A stretch of 29,672 bases of DNA, taken from a virus. The translations under genes were made by a program, and so were the position numbers. Positions 18,170 through 25,296 of the stretch are shown here, one piece after another. Each line of letters starts with the position of its first letter. Within the stretch, counting starts at the first letter, position 1. Below the pieces are notes generated by a model. It was not told the origin of the DNA, did not search any database, and was given only the letters and a program-made list of their open reading frames with translations. The DNA lies in the IMG/VR virus record IMGVR_UViG_3300046376_000072, positions 1 to 29,672 of that record; one strand, given 5' to 3'.

Positions 18170-19806
18170 GCGATACGTGGACGATGGGCGATCTCGCCGC
18201 GCAGGACAGTTACGATCCCTTCGCGGCAGAAAAGTTTTTGCCGCCGGTCCTCGCCGACCAGAGCAAGCTGATGGCGGGCAAGGATGTCGATACGTTGGGA
18301 AACATTGCTGGCGGTATCGGCAGCATCCTGACGCTGCCGGAACGCGCGATTGGCAATTCCGCAAACGCGCTTTCGACGGGCACCTACAATCCGGCCCCGG
18401 TGCTGGAGGCGGCCACACTGCCGATGGGCACGGGCGCAATAGCTGGCGTGCCGTTGAAGGGTGCCGAAACTGTTCTGGGCGCTGGCGCGGTGCGCCCCAA
18501 GATGGGGTCGCTGGCGTCTCAGGCCGACTACATCCTGCCCGGCGACACGCGGGTCTCGACGCGGTTTCCAGATGCGGTGAAGGCGACGGAAGACCCGCTG
18601 AGACAGCATCTGTCGATTGGCACGCCCGAGATGAAACTCGACCCGGAAAATTTTGAATACAATACCTCGATCCTGTCGAACTATCCCGGCTTTGGAAAGC
18701 TCAAGGGCATGTCGGCTGATGAGGCCGCGCAGGCCTACATCGATCAGGCCAAGGGTAATCTGCAGTATCTCTACGACCGCTCGCCCGCCGAGATGCGGCT
18801 TCGATCCCCGCGCTGGTACGAGGGCGCAAACGAGATCACCGACGCGCTGGCCAATCGCTGGGGCATCCCGCGCCAGAGCGCATCGGCTGCGATGGCATCG
18901 CTGTCGCCGCAGAAGGACTGGTTCATGAACGCCTCGCTTGGCGAACGTGTCGGCGACATCGTGACGGCAAATCCGAAGGCCACCCCCGACATGGCGGCGT
19001 GGGCCAGCACGAAACTCGCCGACGATCCCGAAAGCATGGAGATGATCCGCGCAATGGCGGGCAAGCGGCTCGACCGGGTCGATCCAGATGCGGCGGCGCT
19101 GTTCGTGCGCGCCTACGACGAGGCGCACAATGCACGAAACTATCGTTCAATCCTGCCCGAGGGATATTTCGGCGACTACATCCAGACCCAGAAGGGCGAA
19201 CCGGCGAAGGTCGCATGGGGCACCTACGGCGACATCGACAAGGCCCGGCGCGCGATCCTGTCCGGTGGCGATATGGACGTGATCTCGCCGCTGCTGGGCG
19301 GCAAGCACAAGGTTCGCAGTTTCTACAACAACATCGAATTGCCGTTCGACGCGCGCTACGGCGACATCACCGGAGACACCCATCAGGTCGCTGCCGCCCA
19401 GCTGCGGCCCCTGTCAGGCGCGTCGGAAGCGGTGACCCAGCATCTGGCCTCCGGTGGTCCCGCCGGGTCAACCAATGCCCGTTCGTCCAAGGTCAGCGGC
19501 GTGCAGGGCACCTACGGGCTGGTGGCGGATGCCACGCGCCAGTTCGCGGCAGAGAACGGTCTGTTGCCGCGCGCCGGTCAGTCGGCTACATGGGAGCCGA
19601 TCCGCGAGCTATTCCCGGCGGATTGGAAAAATGCTAAAAACGCGACAGCCGTTGACGACATCTGGAGAGCGCATGACCGCGGAGACCTCACCCTCGACCA
19701 AGCCCGAGACGCCGTCTTCGGTTTTGCGGGCGGAATTGGAACGCCTGAGTGGGCCAGAGGCGGCATTAACGCGCGTTCTCCGCAACTCGGATCAACATAT
19801 CGGTAG
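18166..19806 (+). CDS. Virion-region protein with HhH-DNA-glycosylase-like signature (DUF7178-like)
   Basis: 546 residues; GTG 18166 overlapping the portal stop (GTGA). The first 150 residues are Gly/Ala-rich. W-Y-E-G-A-N-E-I-T-D-A-L-A from about 217 with S-A-S-A-A-M-A-S-L-S-P-Q-K-D-W-F-M-N, then K-A-R-R-A-I-L-S-G-G, K-V-R-S-F-Y-N-N-I (382-390) and T-G-D-T-H-Q-V-A-A-A-Q-L-R-P-L (Asp404-Thr-His406) follow the order of a helix-hairpin-helix DNA glycosylase (A-S-L-S-P-Q, K-x-x-x-F-Y, x-D-T-H). I recall this pattern as DUF7178. A virion role is inferred from location between portal and structural genes; base-excision activity is not shown. Confidence 0.55.
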   Translation: MSDTWTMGDLAAQDSYDPFAAEKFLPPVLADQSKLMAGKDVDTLGNIAGGIGSILTLPERAIGNSANALSTGTYNPAPVLEAATLPMGTGAIAGVPLKGAETVLGAGAVRPKMGSLASQADYILPGDTRVSTRFPDAVKATEDPLRQHLSIGTPEMKLDPENFEYNTSILSNYPGFGKLKGMSADEAAQAYIDQAKGNLQYLYDRSPAEMRLRSPRWYEGANEITDALANRWGIPRQSASAAMASLSPQKDWFMNASLGERVGDIVTANPKATPDMAAWASTKLADDPESMEMIRAMAGKRLDRVDPDAAALFVRAYDEAHNARNYRSILPEGYFGDYIQTQKGEPAKVAWGTYGDIDKARRAILSGGDMDVISPLLGGKHKVRSFYNNIELPFDARYGDITGDTHQVAAAQLRPLSGASEAVTQHLASGGPAGSTNARSSKVSGVQGTYGLVADATRQFAAENGLLPRAGQSATWEPIRELFPADWKNAKNATAVDDIWRAHDRGDLTLDQARDAVFGFAGGIGTPEWARGGINARSPQLGSTYR

Positions 19807-19927
19807 GCTTGCCGACCGCTTCGTGTTCGTCAACTGGTTTGGCGAAACGCCGGAAGTGATCGAGCCCGAAGAACAGCACATCATCGATCTGCTGAAAGAG
19901 TACGACGAGGCTCTCGCGCGAGAGTAG
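19673..19927 (+). CDS. Hypothetical helical protein, out-of-frame overlap with previous gene (84 aa)
   Basis: ATG 19673 behind GGAGAGC. Begins MTAETSPSTKPETPSSVLRA, then R-L-S-G-P-E-A-A-L-T-R-V-L-R-N and V-I-E-P-E-E-Q-H-I-I-D-L-L-K-E-Y-D-E-A. It overlaps the last 134 bases of the preceding gene in another frame, an unusually long dual-coding stretch, and ends just before the terminator at 19953. It is acidic and helical; function unknown. Confidence 0.55.
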   Translation: MTAETSPSTKPETPSSVLRAELERLSGPEAALTRVLRNSDQHIGRLADRFVFVNWFGETPEVIEPEEQHIIDLLKEYDEALARE

Positions 19928-19952
19928 TCGTCCTTTCAATTTGCCAAGCCGA

Positions 19953-19982
19953 AAAAACCGCCCCCTCAAAAGGGCGGTTTTT
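19953..19982 (+). terminator. Rho-independent terminator inside the morphogenesis block
   Basis: AAAAACCGCCC (19953-19963) pairs with GGGCGGTTTTT (19972-19982) around an 8-base loop. It divides the late genes into a packaging unit (14498-19927) and a virion unit (19999 onward), so the second unit likely has its own promoter or depends on antitermination. No promoter between 19983 and 19999 is visible. Confidence 0.8.
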
Positions 19983-19998
19983 CAATAGGGAGACTGCA

Positions 19999-20658
19999 AT
20001 GATCAAGCACAGGGACGACAAGCACGACACTGCCGTGCTGGAGCGAGACACCAAGGCCGAGGTGACGCCGTTGGCCGCGAGCGGACTGACAGTCACCGTC
20101 GCCAACCCGACGCCGCCGACCAATATTCCCTACGTCACCACGGGAAGCCCGCCGGTCATTTCAGCGGACGCGGCGCTGGTGCCTGCGGCGGGTGTCAGTC
20201 CGAAGTGGGGACCGGGCGGCGTTTCTCCTCCCGGTTCGATCACGGCGATTGCCGCGCCTTCAGGCGGCAGCGGTCCCGCGCCCGAAGCCACTGGCTCAGT
20301 CGTGGTGGATAATTCCAAGCCCGGCGCGGTCTCGCTCACGGTGATGGGCAACTACACCAACAACCCGAACGCCTCGCACCCGTCGTCTCAGGCCCCCGCC
20401 ACGCCGCCGACCATCACGGCGCTCGCGCCCGCCTCGACGCCGGGGACCGGCGGCACCATGGCGCTGACGGTGACCGGCACCGGCTTCCAGCAAAATTCCA
20501 TCATCGCGGTTGGCGGCGTTGCGCAGACCACCAACTACGTCAGTCCCACGACGCTGGAGGCCCCGAACGCGCCGAAGCGTTCTTCCGCAGGCACCTCGCC
20601 GGTCACGGTTGTCACCAACGGCACACCCACCGCAGCCACCAACTGGACGTTTACGTGA
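19999..20658 (+). CDS. IPT/TIG Ig-like virion protein
   Basis: 219 residues. Residues 1-130 are Pro/Gly/Ser/Thr-rich and disordered; residues about 135-219 hold an IPT/TIG Ig-like fold: I-T-A-L-A-P-A-S, L-T-V-T-G-T-G-F-Q-Q-N-S-I-I-A-V-G-G-V, T-T-N-Y-V-S-P-T-T-L-E-A-P. Such Ig-like domains decorate capsids and tails and may bind carbohydrate or host surfaces. It overlaps the next gene by one base and shares its fold. Confidence 0.65.
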   Translation: MIKHRDDKHDTAVLERDTKAEVTPLAASGLTVTVANPTPPTNIPYVTTGSPPVISADAALVPAAGVSPKWGPGGVSPPGSITAIAAPSGGSGPAPEATGSVVVDNSKPGAVSLTVMGNYTNNPNASHPSSQAPATPPTITALAPASTPGTGGTMALTVTGTGFQQNSIIAVGGVAQTTNYVSPTTLEAPNAPKRSSAGTSPVTVVTNGTPTAATNWTFT

Positions 20659-21014
20659 TGGGCATCCCGAGCATCAACGAACCCTCCGGTCACACATGGA
20701 TGGTGACGCCGGTCAGCATCAATGAGCCGATAGATTTGCCGACCATCGAGGGTCTCAACCCCTCCGAGGTGATTGCCAATGAACAGGTGGTGGTGGTCGT
20801 TCACGGCAATAACTTCACGCCGGATTGCGTGGTGAGGATCGACGGCGCTGCCGTGCCGACCAATTTTGAAAAGCCGACCAAGCTGAACGTGCAGGGCAGT
20901 TTCAATGCGGCTGGCGTTTTCCCGGTGACGGTGGCGCTGGGGCCGCTCCAGACCGCTTCCCTGCCACTCACTGTCACCGAGGACATTCAGCCGACGCATA
21001 CGAGGCGGCGCTGA
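20658..21014 (+). CDS. Second IPT/TIG Ig-like protein (118 aa)
   Basis: Begins MGIPSINEPSGHTWMVTPVS. The Ig-like core runs from about residue 30 to 115: I-E-G-L-N-P-S-E-V-I-A-N-E-Q-V-V-V-V-V-H-G-N-N-F and C-V-V-R-I-D-G-A-A-V-P-T. Start set at ATG 20658 over the previous stop (TGATG). Probably a partner or duplicated version of the preceding Ig-like domain. Confidence 0.6.
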   Translation: MGIPSINEPSGHTWMVTPVSINEPIDLPTIEGLNPSEVIANEQVVVVVHGNNFTPDCVVRIDGAAVPTNFEKPTKLNVQGSFNAAGVFPVTVALGPLQTASLPLTVTEDIQPTHTRRR

Positions 21015-21253
21015 TGGGCATGCCCGTGAGGACGGTCGCCGCAGGCGGCCTGCCGGTGATCGACGTCTCCGCAACGATCAAGACCGGCCTGCCGGTGACC
21101 GAAGCCGCCAACGGCTTCGGCGTGCCGGTGACCAAGGTTACCGCCTTCGGCCTGCCGGTGGTCTACGTCACCGCGCCGCTACTGGAAAAGAGCAATGGTC
21201 AAGCTGATCGAAGTTGGCCCCGGAAAGTGGCGGGTCGAGAGACCGCCGCTTAA
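21014..21253 (+). CDS. GLPV-repeat small protein (79 aa)
   Basis: Four copies of a G-L-P-V or G-V-P-V block: A-G-G-L-P-V-I-D-V, K-T-G-L-P-V-T-E-A, G-F-G-V-P-V-T-K-V, F-G-L-P-V-V-Y-V. The short regular beta repeat is recurrent in rhizobial phage virion clusters in my memory. The last 59 bases overlap the next gene in another frame. No function known. Confidence 0.65.
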   Translation: MGMPVRTVAAGGLPVIDVSATIKTGLPVTEAANGFGVPVTKVTAFGLPVVYVTAPLLEKSNGQADRSWPRKVAGRETAA

Positions 21254-21506
21254 ACCCGCGCGTTCCGATCTGCCGCTGCCCTACGTCATCAGCGACACCA
21301 TGGAGCCGACCGAACAGGTCGATGGCAAATTCTACACCTCGAAACGCGCGTTCCGCGCCGTCGGTCGCGCGCTGGGCCTCACCGAAGTCGGCAACGAGAA
21401 ATTCAAACCCAAGACGCGAGCCAGTGACGACCGCGCCGTGAAGGAAGGCCGCCGGGCCTCGATCAGGAAAGCCGTCGAGAAGCACCGGGCCGGGCACCGC
21501 ATCTAG
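21195..21506 (+). CDS. Conserved small phage virion-cluster protein (103 aa)
   Basis: Begins MVKLIEVGPGKWRVERPPLK, then L-P-Y-V-I-S-D-T-M-E-P-T-E-Q-V-D-G-K-F-Y-T-S-K-R-A-F-R-A-V-G-R. C-terminal K-E-G-R-R-A-S-I-R-K-A-V-E-K-H-R-A-G is basic and helical. It overlaps the previous gene by 59 bases and precedes the scaffold-like gene. Proteins with D-x-M-E-P-T-E-x-x-D-G-x-x-Y-T-S-K occur, from memory, in other phages, possibly as capsid-associated factors. Function unknown. Confidence 0.65.
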   Translation: MVKLIEVGPGKWRVERPPLKPARSDLPLPYVISDTMEPTEQVDGKFYTSKRAFRAVGRALGLTEVGNEKFKPKTRASDDRAVKEGRRASIRKAVEKHRAGHRI

Positions 21507-21515
21507 GAGATCACT

Positions 21516-22751
21516 ATGACAGACGTCACCGTTGCCCCTGCGGGCAGCGCGCCCCCGGCTGCGCCGAACGAAGCCGTTATCGACCAGAACCCGGTCGCAT
21601 CCCCGACGCCGATCGGGCAGCAGGCCCCCGACAAACCCACAGACATCAAGGGTTCAGAACAGCGTCCCCAGAGTCGTAGGGAGGCCATCCAGAGGGCTTT
21701 CGAGCGGGCGGCCAATCCCCCACCCAAGGGCGAGAAAACCGCTCCACAGACTCCCCCGAAGGCCGCAGAGGCCAAGCCGGGCCACAACAACCCGCCCGAG
21801 GAGACCGAAGGTCTCGATCTGAAGAAGCGGCCTTCCGAACAGCCGCGAGGCGATCGCGGGCAGTTCGCGCCGCGGCAGCAGAACCCGCAGCCGGGTCAGC
21901 AGCAGGTGCCACAGGGCCAGCCGCAGCAGCAGGTTCGCCAACTGCCCGAGACCGCGCCGTACCGCGATCCGCCGCAGCGGTTCTCGGAGAAGGCCAAGCA
22001 GGATTGGGCTGCGGCACCGGAGAGCGTGCGCGGCGACATCCACCGCATGCATCAGGAATTTAACGGGGCCTATCAGCAATACCGCGCCGACCATGAGGCG
22101 ATGAACCCGATCCGCCATTTTCAGGAGATGGCGACGAGCCACGGCACCACGCTGGAACGCGCACTGACGAACTACGTCTCGATGGAGCAAAAACTCCGCA
22201 GCGACGTCGTCGGCGGGTTGGACATCATCATCAACAACCTCAACCTGCAAACCCCCGATGGCCGCAAGCTGAACCTGCGCGACGTGGCCTATCACGTCCT
22301 CAACCAAAGCCCCGAACAGCACAAGCTGGTGCAGCAGTCGAACGCGCAGTCGGCGCAGGGCCACCAGATCGGCGCGCTGCATCAGGAAGTCGCGGGCTTG
22401 AAAAATGCCCTGCAACAGATGCATACTCAACAGCAATTCACGTACACGCGATCGGCTGTCGATCAGTTTGCTGACAGTCATCCGCGTTTCGATGAACTCG
22501 GCGCGGTGATCGAGCAAGAACTCAAGAACGGGTTCGACCTCGAAACCGCCTACCGAAGGGCCGAATTGCTTTGGCCCACACACGCGGCTCAGACCCGCAC
22601 CTCCACGACGGCTCAGACCCGACCCATAGACCGATCGATTTCCGGCGCACCCGATGCTGGCCCCTCAAACGGGACTCGGAGACCGGAAAAGCCCGTCGGT
22701 CGTCGCGAGGCGATCTCGAACGCGATCAAGCGCGTCAACGGATCGCTCTGA
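21516..22751 (+). CDS. Scaffolding-like protein
   Basis: 411 residues, ribosome site AGGAGATC. Residues 1-150 are disordered and Pro/Gln/Lys-rich (K-P-G-H-N-N-P-P-E-E-T). Residues about 150-380 are helical, with P-Y-R-D-P-P-Q-R-F-S-E-K-A-K-Q-D-W, M-H-Q-E-F-N-G-A-Y, and Q-H-K-L-V-Q-Q-S-N. The C-terminal K-P-V-G-R-R-E-A-I-S-N-A-I-K-R-V is basic. A long helical, charged protein directly before the coat gene is the expected place and form of a scaffold (P22 gp8-like), but primary sequence does not prove it. Confidence 0.6.
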   Translation: MTDVTVAPAGSAPPAAPNEAVIDQNPVASPTPIGQQAPDKPTDIKGSEQRPQSRREAIQRAFERAANPPPKGEKTAPQTPPKAAEAKPGHNNPPEETEGLDLKKRPSEQPRGDRGQFAPRQQNPQPGQQQVPQGQPQQQVRQLPETAPYRDPPQRFSEKAKQDWAAAPESVRGDIHRMHQEFNGAYQQYRADHEAMNPIRHFQEMATSHGTTLERALTNYVSMEQKLRSDVVGGLDIIINNLNLQTPDGRKLNLRDVAYHVLNQSPEQHKLVQQSNAQSAQGHQIGALHQEVAGLKNALQQMHTQQQFTYTRSAVDQFADSHPRFDELGAVIEQELKNGFDLETAYRRAELLWPTHAAQTRTSTTAQTRPIDRSISGAPDAGPSNGTRRPEKPVGRREAISNAIKRVNGSL

Positions 22752-22775
22752 CCTCACCCGTTTTGGAGAGCCGTC

Positions 22776-23801
22776 ATGGCAAACATCAACACCAATGCTG
22801 CTTATCAGCAGATACTCTCGATGGCGCTGGAAGACCGGTCATCGAGCTACCAAGACCTCGTCTCGGCCAACAACGCCATGCTCGCAGTGATGCGGCGCAA
22901 GGGACTGTGGCACACCTACTCTGGTCCGAGGATCAGGCAGACGCTGCAGATCAACAAGAACGTCGCCCAGTGGTATTCGGGCTACGATCAGCTGCTGAAC
23001 CCCGCTCTCGATCTGTTCAACGACGCCTACTTCGACCCGAAGATGGTCGTCGTTCCCGTCATCCTCTCGATGCAGGAAATTCTGAACAACGAGGGCGAAG
23101 CGCAGCTGATGGATGTCCTCGACAGCTACATGGCCGCCGCCGAGCGTGCGCTCGAAGACACCATGGACGCGGGCATCTATTCGGACGGCACCGCCAATGG
23201 CGGCAAGCAGGTCACCGGCTTGGCGACTGCCGTGCCGATCGTCAACAACGCGGGCATCTACGGCGGCATCGACCGCTCCACCGCCGTGATCTGGCAGACC
23301 AAGGTCTACGACGCCAATGCCTTCCCCGTAACGGCTCTCGGCACGCAGGTGACGTCGGCGACCATCCGCCCGATGCTCAACTACATCATGACCAAGCAGT
23401 CCCGCGGCAAGGACTACGCGGACTTGCTGGTGATGTCGCCGGAACACTACGCGGCCTATGACGCGGCCACCGTGGCGATCCAGCGCCAGACCAACGACAC
23501 CTCGCTTGGAAAGCTGGGCTTCTCGGCGCTGGAATATATCGGCGGCGGAAAGCGCGCCGAGATCGTCCTCGATGGCGGCATCGGGAGCAACATGCCCGCG
23601 AACACCACCTTCGGGCTGAACACCGACACCCTGCGCATGCGCTACCACCCGAGCCGCAACTTCGACAAGCTGTTCGAGGGCGAGGGCATGATGCCGATCG
23701 ACAAGGACGCGATCGCGCAATTCATCGGCTGGATGGGCGAGCTGACCATGACCAACCCGATGTTCAACTGGCGCTTCTACGACTCGAACCCCGCTGCCTA
23801 A
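22776..23801 (+). CDS. Major capsid protein
   Basis: 341 residues, ribosome site TTTTGGAGAG. Q-Q-I-L-S-M-A-L-E-D-R near the N-terminus, Q-E-I-L-N-N-E-G-E, D-G-T-A-N-G-G-K-Q-V-T-G-L, A-L-G-T-Q-V-T-S-A, Y-A-D-L-L-V-M-S-P-E-H-Y, and P-I-D-K-D-A-I-A-Q-F-I-G-W read as an HK97-fold coat protein. Its position after a scaffold-like gene and before the adaptor agrees. A stable inverted repeat follows the gene. Confidence 0.82.
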   Translation: MANINTNAAYQQILSMALEDRSSSYQDLVSANNAMLAVMRRKGLWHTYSGPRIRQTLQINKNVAQWYSGYDQLLNPALDLFNDAYFDPKMVVVPVILSMQEILNNEGEAQLMDVLDSYMAAAERALEDTMDAGIYSDGTANGGKQVTGLATAVPIVNNAGIYGGIDRSTAVIWQTKVYDANAFPVTALGTQVTSATIRPMLNYIMTKQSRGKDYADLLVMSPEHYAAYDAATVAIQRQTNDTSLGKLGFSALEYIGGGKRAEIVLDGGIGSNMPANTTFGLNTDTLRMRYHPSRNFDKLFEGEGMMPIDKDAIAQFIGWMGELTMTNPMFNWRFYDSNPAA

Positions 23802-23812
23802 CCAGCGGAGTG

Positions 23813-23871
23813 CCGGGGCCGCCGACGTGTAGGCGCAACGCCTCCCGTGCCTTCCGCGAAGACGGCCCCGG
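23813..23871. other. 9-bp inverted repeat after the coat gene
   Basis: CCGGGGCCG (23813-23821) and CGGCCCCGG (23863-23871) are perfect complements with a 41-base loop. No T-run follows, so it is less a terminator than a structure that could stabilise the coat mRNA or dampen read-through to the genes behind it. Confidence 0.5.
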
Positions 23872-23888
23872 ACCAACAGGAGACAGAC

Positions 23889-24584
23889 ATGGCAAAAGAC
23901 CCCGACGCCTCCCTCGTCGCGCTGTTCAAGACCTACGCGAGGAAGAACGAGGCCAAGACCGTCGAAGCTGGACGGTTGATCTGCGACGACATGGAGGTGT
24001 GCGAAATCCGCGCCGCTGGTTCGCGTAATTTCTCCGTGCACCCGGCGACCGCGCTCTCGCACTGGGAGAACAACCCGGAGACCGGTGAACAGACCCCCGT
24101 CACCTACGCCGAACGCTTTGCGCGCCAGTATCAGCAGTTCAAGGCGCGGGCGGCACAGACCAAGAGCGGTACGCCGCTCACCGAGGCGGCGTTTCTCACC
24201 GAGAGCCGCAGAGCGGAGCTGCGCGCCCAGAACATCTACATCGTCGAGCAACTGGCTGCGATCGACGGGCAGGAACTGAAGAACCTTGGCCCCGGCGGTC
24301 GCGATCTGAAGAACCGGGCCATCGAGTTCATCGAGGCCTCCGACGGCAACGCCGTCAATACCAAGCTCGCCGCCGAACTGGAGGCGATGCGGGCGCGCAA
24401 CGCGGTGCTGGAAGAGGACGTGCAGCGGCTGAAGGAGAAATCCGACGGCGAGTTCGACGACATGACCGACGAGCAACTGCGCGACTACATCACGACCAAT
24501 ACCGGGCACGCGCCGCACGGCTCAGTCAGTCGCAAGACGTTGTTGCGGATGGCCGCGAGTTCCCGACCGGAGAAGGTGGCCTGA
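23889..24584 (+). CDS. Virion-cluster helical protein with HeH/LEM-like C-terminus
   Basis: 231 residues; ATG 23889 behind AGGAGACAG. N-terminus starts MAKDPDASLVALFKTYARKN. The middle is coiled coil (A-E-L-E-A-M-R-A-R-N-A-V-L-E-E-D-V-Q-R). The C-terminus D-M-T-D-E-Q-L-R-D-Y-I-T-T-N-T-G-H-A-P-H-G-S-V-S-R-K-T-L-L-R-M-A has the spacing of a HeH/LEM helix-extension-helix DNA-binding domain. Located between coat and adaptor, it may be a minor head protein. Role is inference. Confidence 0.6.
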   Translation: MAKDPDASLVALFKTYARKNEAKTVEAGRLICDDMEVCEIRAAGSRNFSVHPATALSHWENNPETGEQTPVTYAERFARQYQQFKARAAQTKSGTPLTEAAFLTESRRAELRAQNIYIVEQLAAIDGQELKNLGPGGRDLKNRAIEFIEASDGNAVNTKLAAELEAMRARNAVLEEDVQRLKEKSDGEFDDMTDEQLRDYITTNTGHAPHGSVSRKTLLRMAASSRPEKVA

Positions 24585-24585
24585 G

Positions 24586-25296
24586 ATGAGTGTGCTGACG
24601 GTGGTGCAGGATGTCTGTACGCAGGTGGGCGTTGTCCAACCGACGTCGATATTTTCCGGCATCACCGGCAACCGCACCATGCAGGAGATGCTTTCTCTCG
24701 CCAACGAGATGGCGCAGCGCATCGCCTACGACACCCGCGAGTGGCAGCGGTTGAAGAAGGTCCAGGTTTTCACAGGTGACGCCAATACGCCCGCCTTCGA
24801 CATGCCAGCGAACTACAAGCGCATGCTGGTCACGGCCAACGTCTGGCGATCGACGTCGGCGCTGCACCCGATGCGCTACATTCCCGACATCGATGACTGG
24901 CTGCAGCGCCGGGCGCTGGAACGGTTCTCGGCGTGGGGCGAGTGGACGATGTTTGGCGGCCAGATGATGATCTGGCCGACGCTGGGTGTGGGCATCACCG
25001 CGACGTTTCCGTACCTCGACAAAAACTGCGTTGCGCTGAAAGCCGGTGGCTATGGCGATGCGTTCCTGACCGACAACGACAGTTTTGCGCTCGATGAGCG
25101 ACTGCTGAAACTCGGCATGATCTGGCAGTGGAAGGCGTCGAAGGGGTCGCCTTACGCCGAGGACATGGGCACCTACACCGACGCCATCATGATGGCGATG
25201 GGGGCCGACAAGCCGTCGCCGATCATCGTGGGGCGCACGTCGGTCGCCTCGACAGCCCAGATCGCCTATCCGTTTGAAGCGCCATACCCGCCGTGA
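24586..25296 (+). CDS. Head-tail adaptor protein (gp4/SU10-adaptor-like)
   Basis: 236 residues. V-L-T-V-V-Q-D-V-C-T-Q-V-G-V-V at the start, L-A-N-E-M-A-Q-R-I-A-Y-D-T-R-E-W-Q-R-L, Y-I-P-D-I-D-D-W, then G-D-A-F-L-T-D-N-D-S-F-A-L-D-E-R-L-L-K-L-G-M-I-W-Q-W-K-A-S-K-G match the helical tail adaptor that binds the portal in P22-like and SU10-like phages. The D-E-x-L-L-x-x-G-x-x-W-x-W signature is characteristic in my memory. It overlaps the next gene by GTGA, in the expected order for gp4-gp10. Confidence 0.65.
   Translation: MSVLTVVQDVCTQVGVVQPTSIFSGITGNRTMQEMLSLANEMAQRIAYDTREWQRLKKVQVFTGDANTPAFDMPANYKRMLVTANVWRSTSALHPMRYIPDIDDWLQRRALERFSAWGEWTMFGGQMMIWPTLGVGITATFPYLDKNCVALKAGGYGDAFLTDNDSFALDERLLKLGMIWQWKASKGSPYAEDMGTYTDAIMMAMGADKPSPIIVGRTSVASTAQIAYPFEAPYPP

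Noticed and set aside
22839-24518. Leftward 559-residue ORF antiparallel to the coat gene
   Set aside because: High-GC codon bias opens this frame; the product is Val/Arg/His-rich without recognisable domains, while the plus strand encodes the coat protein.
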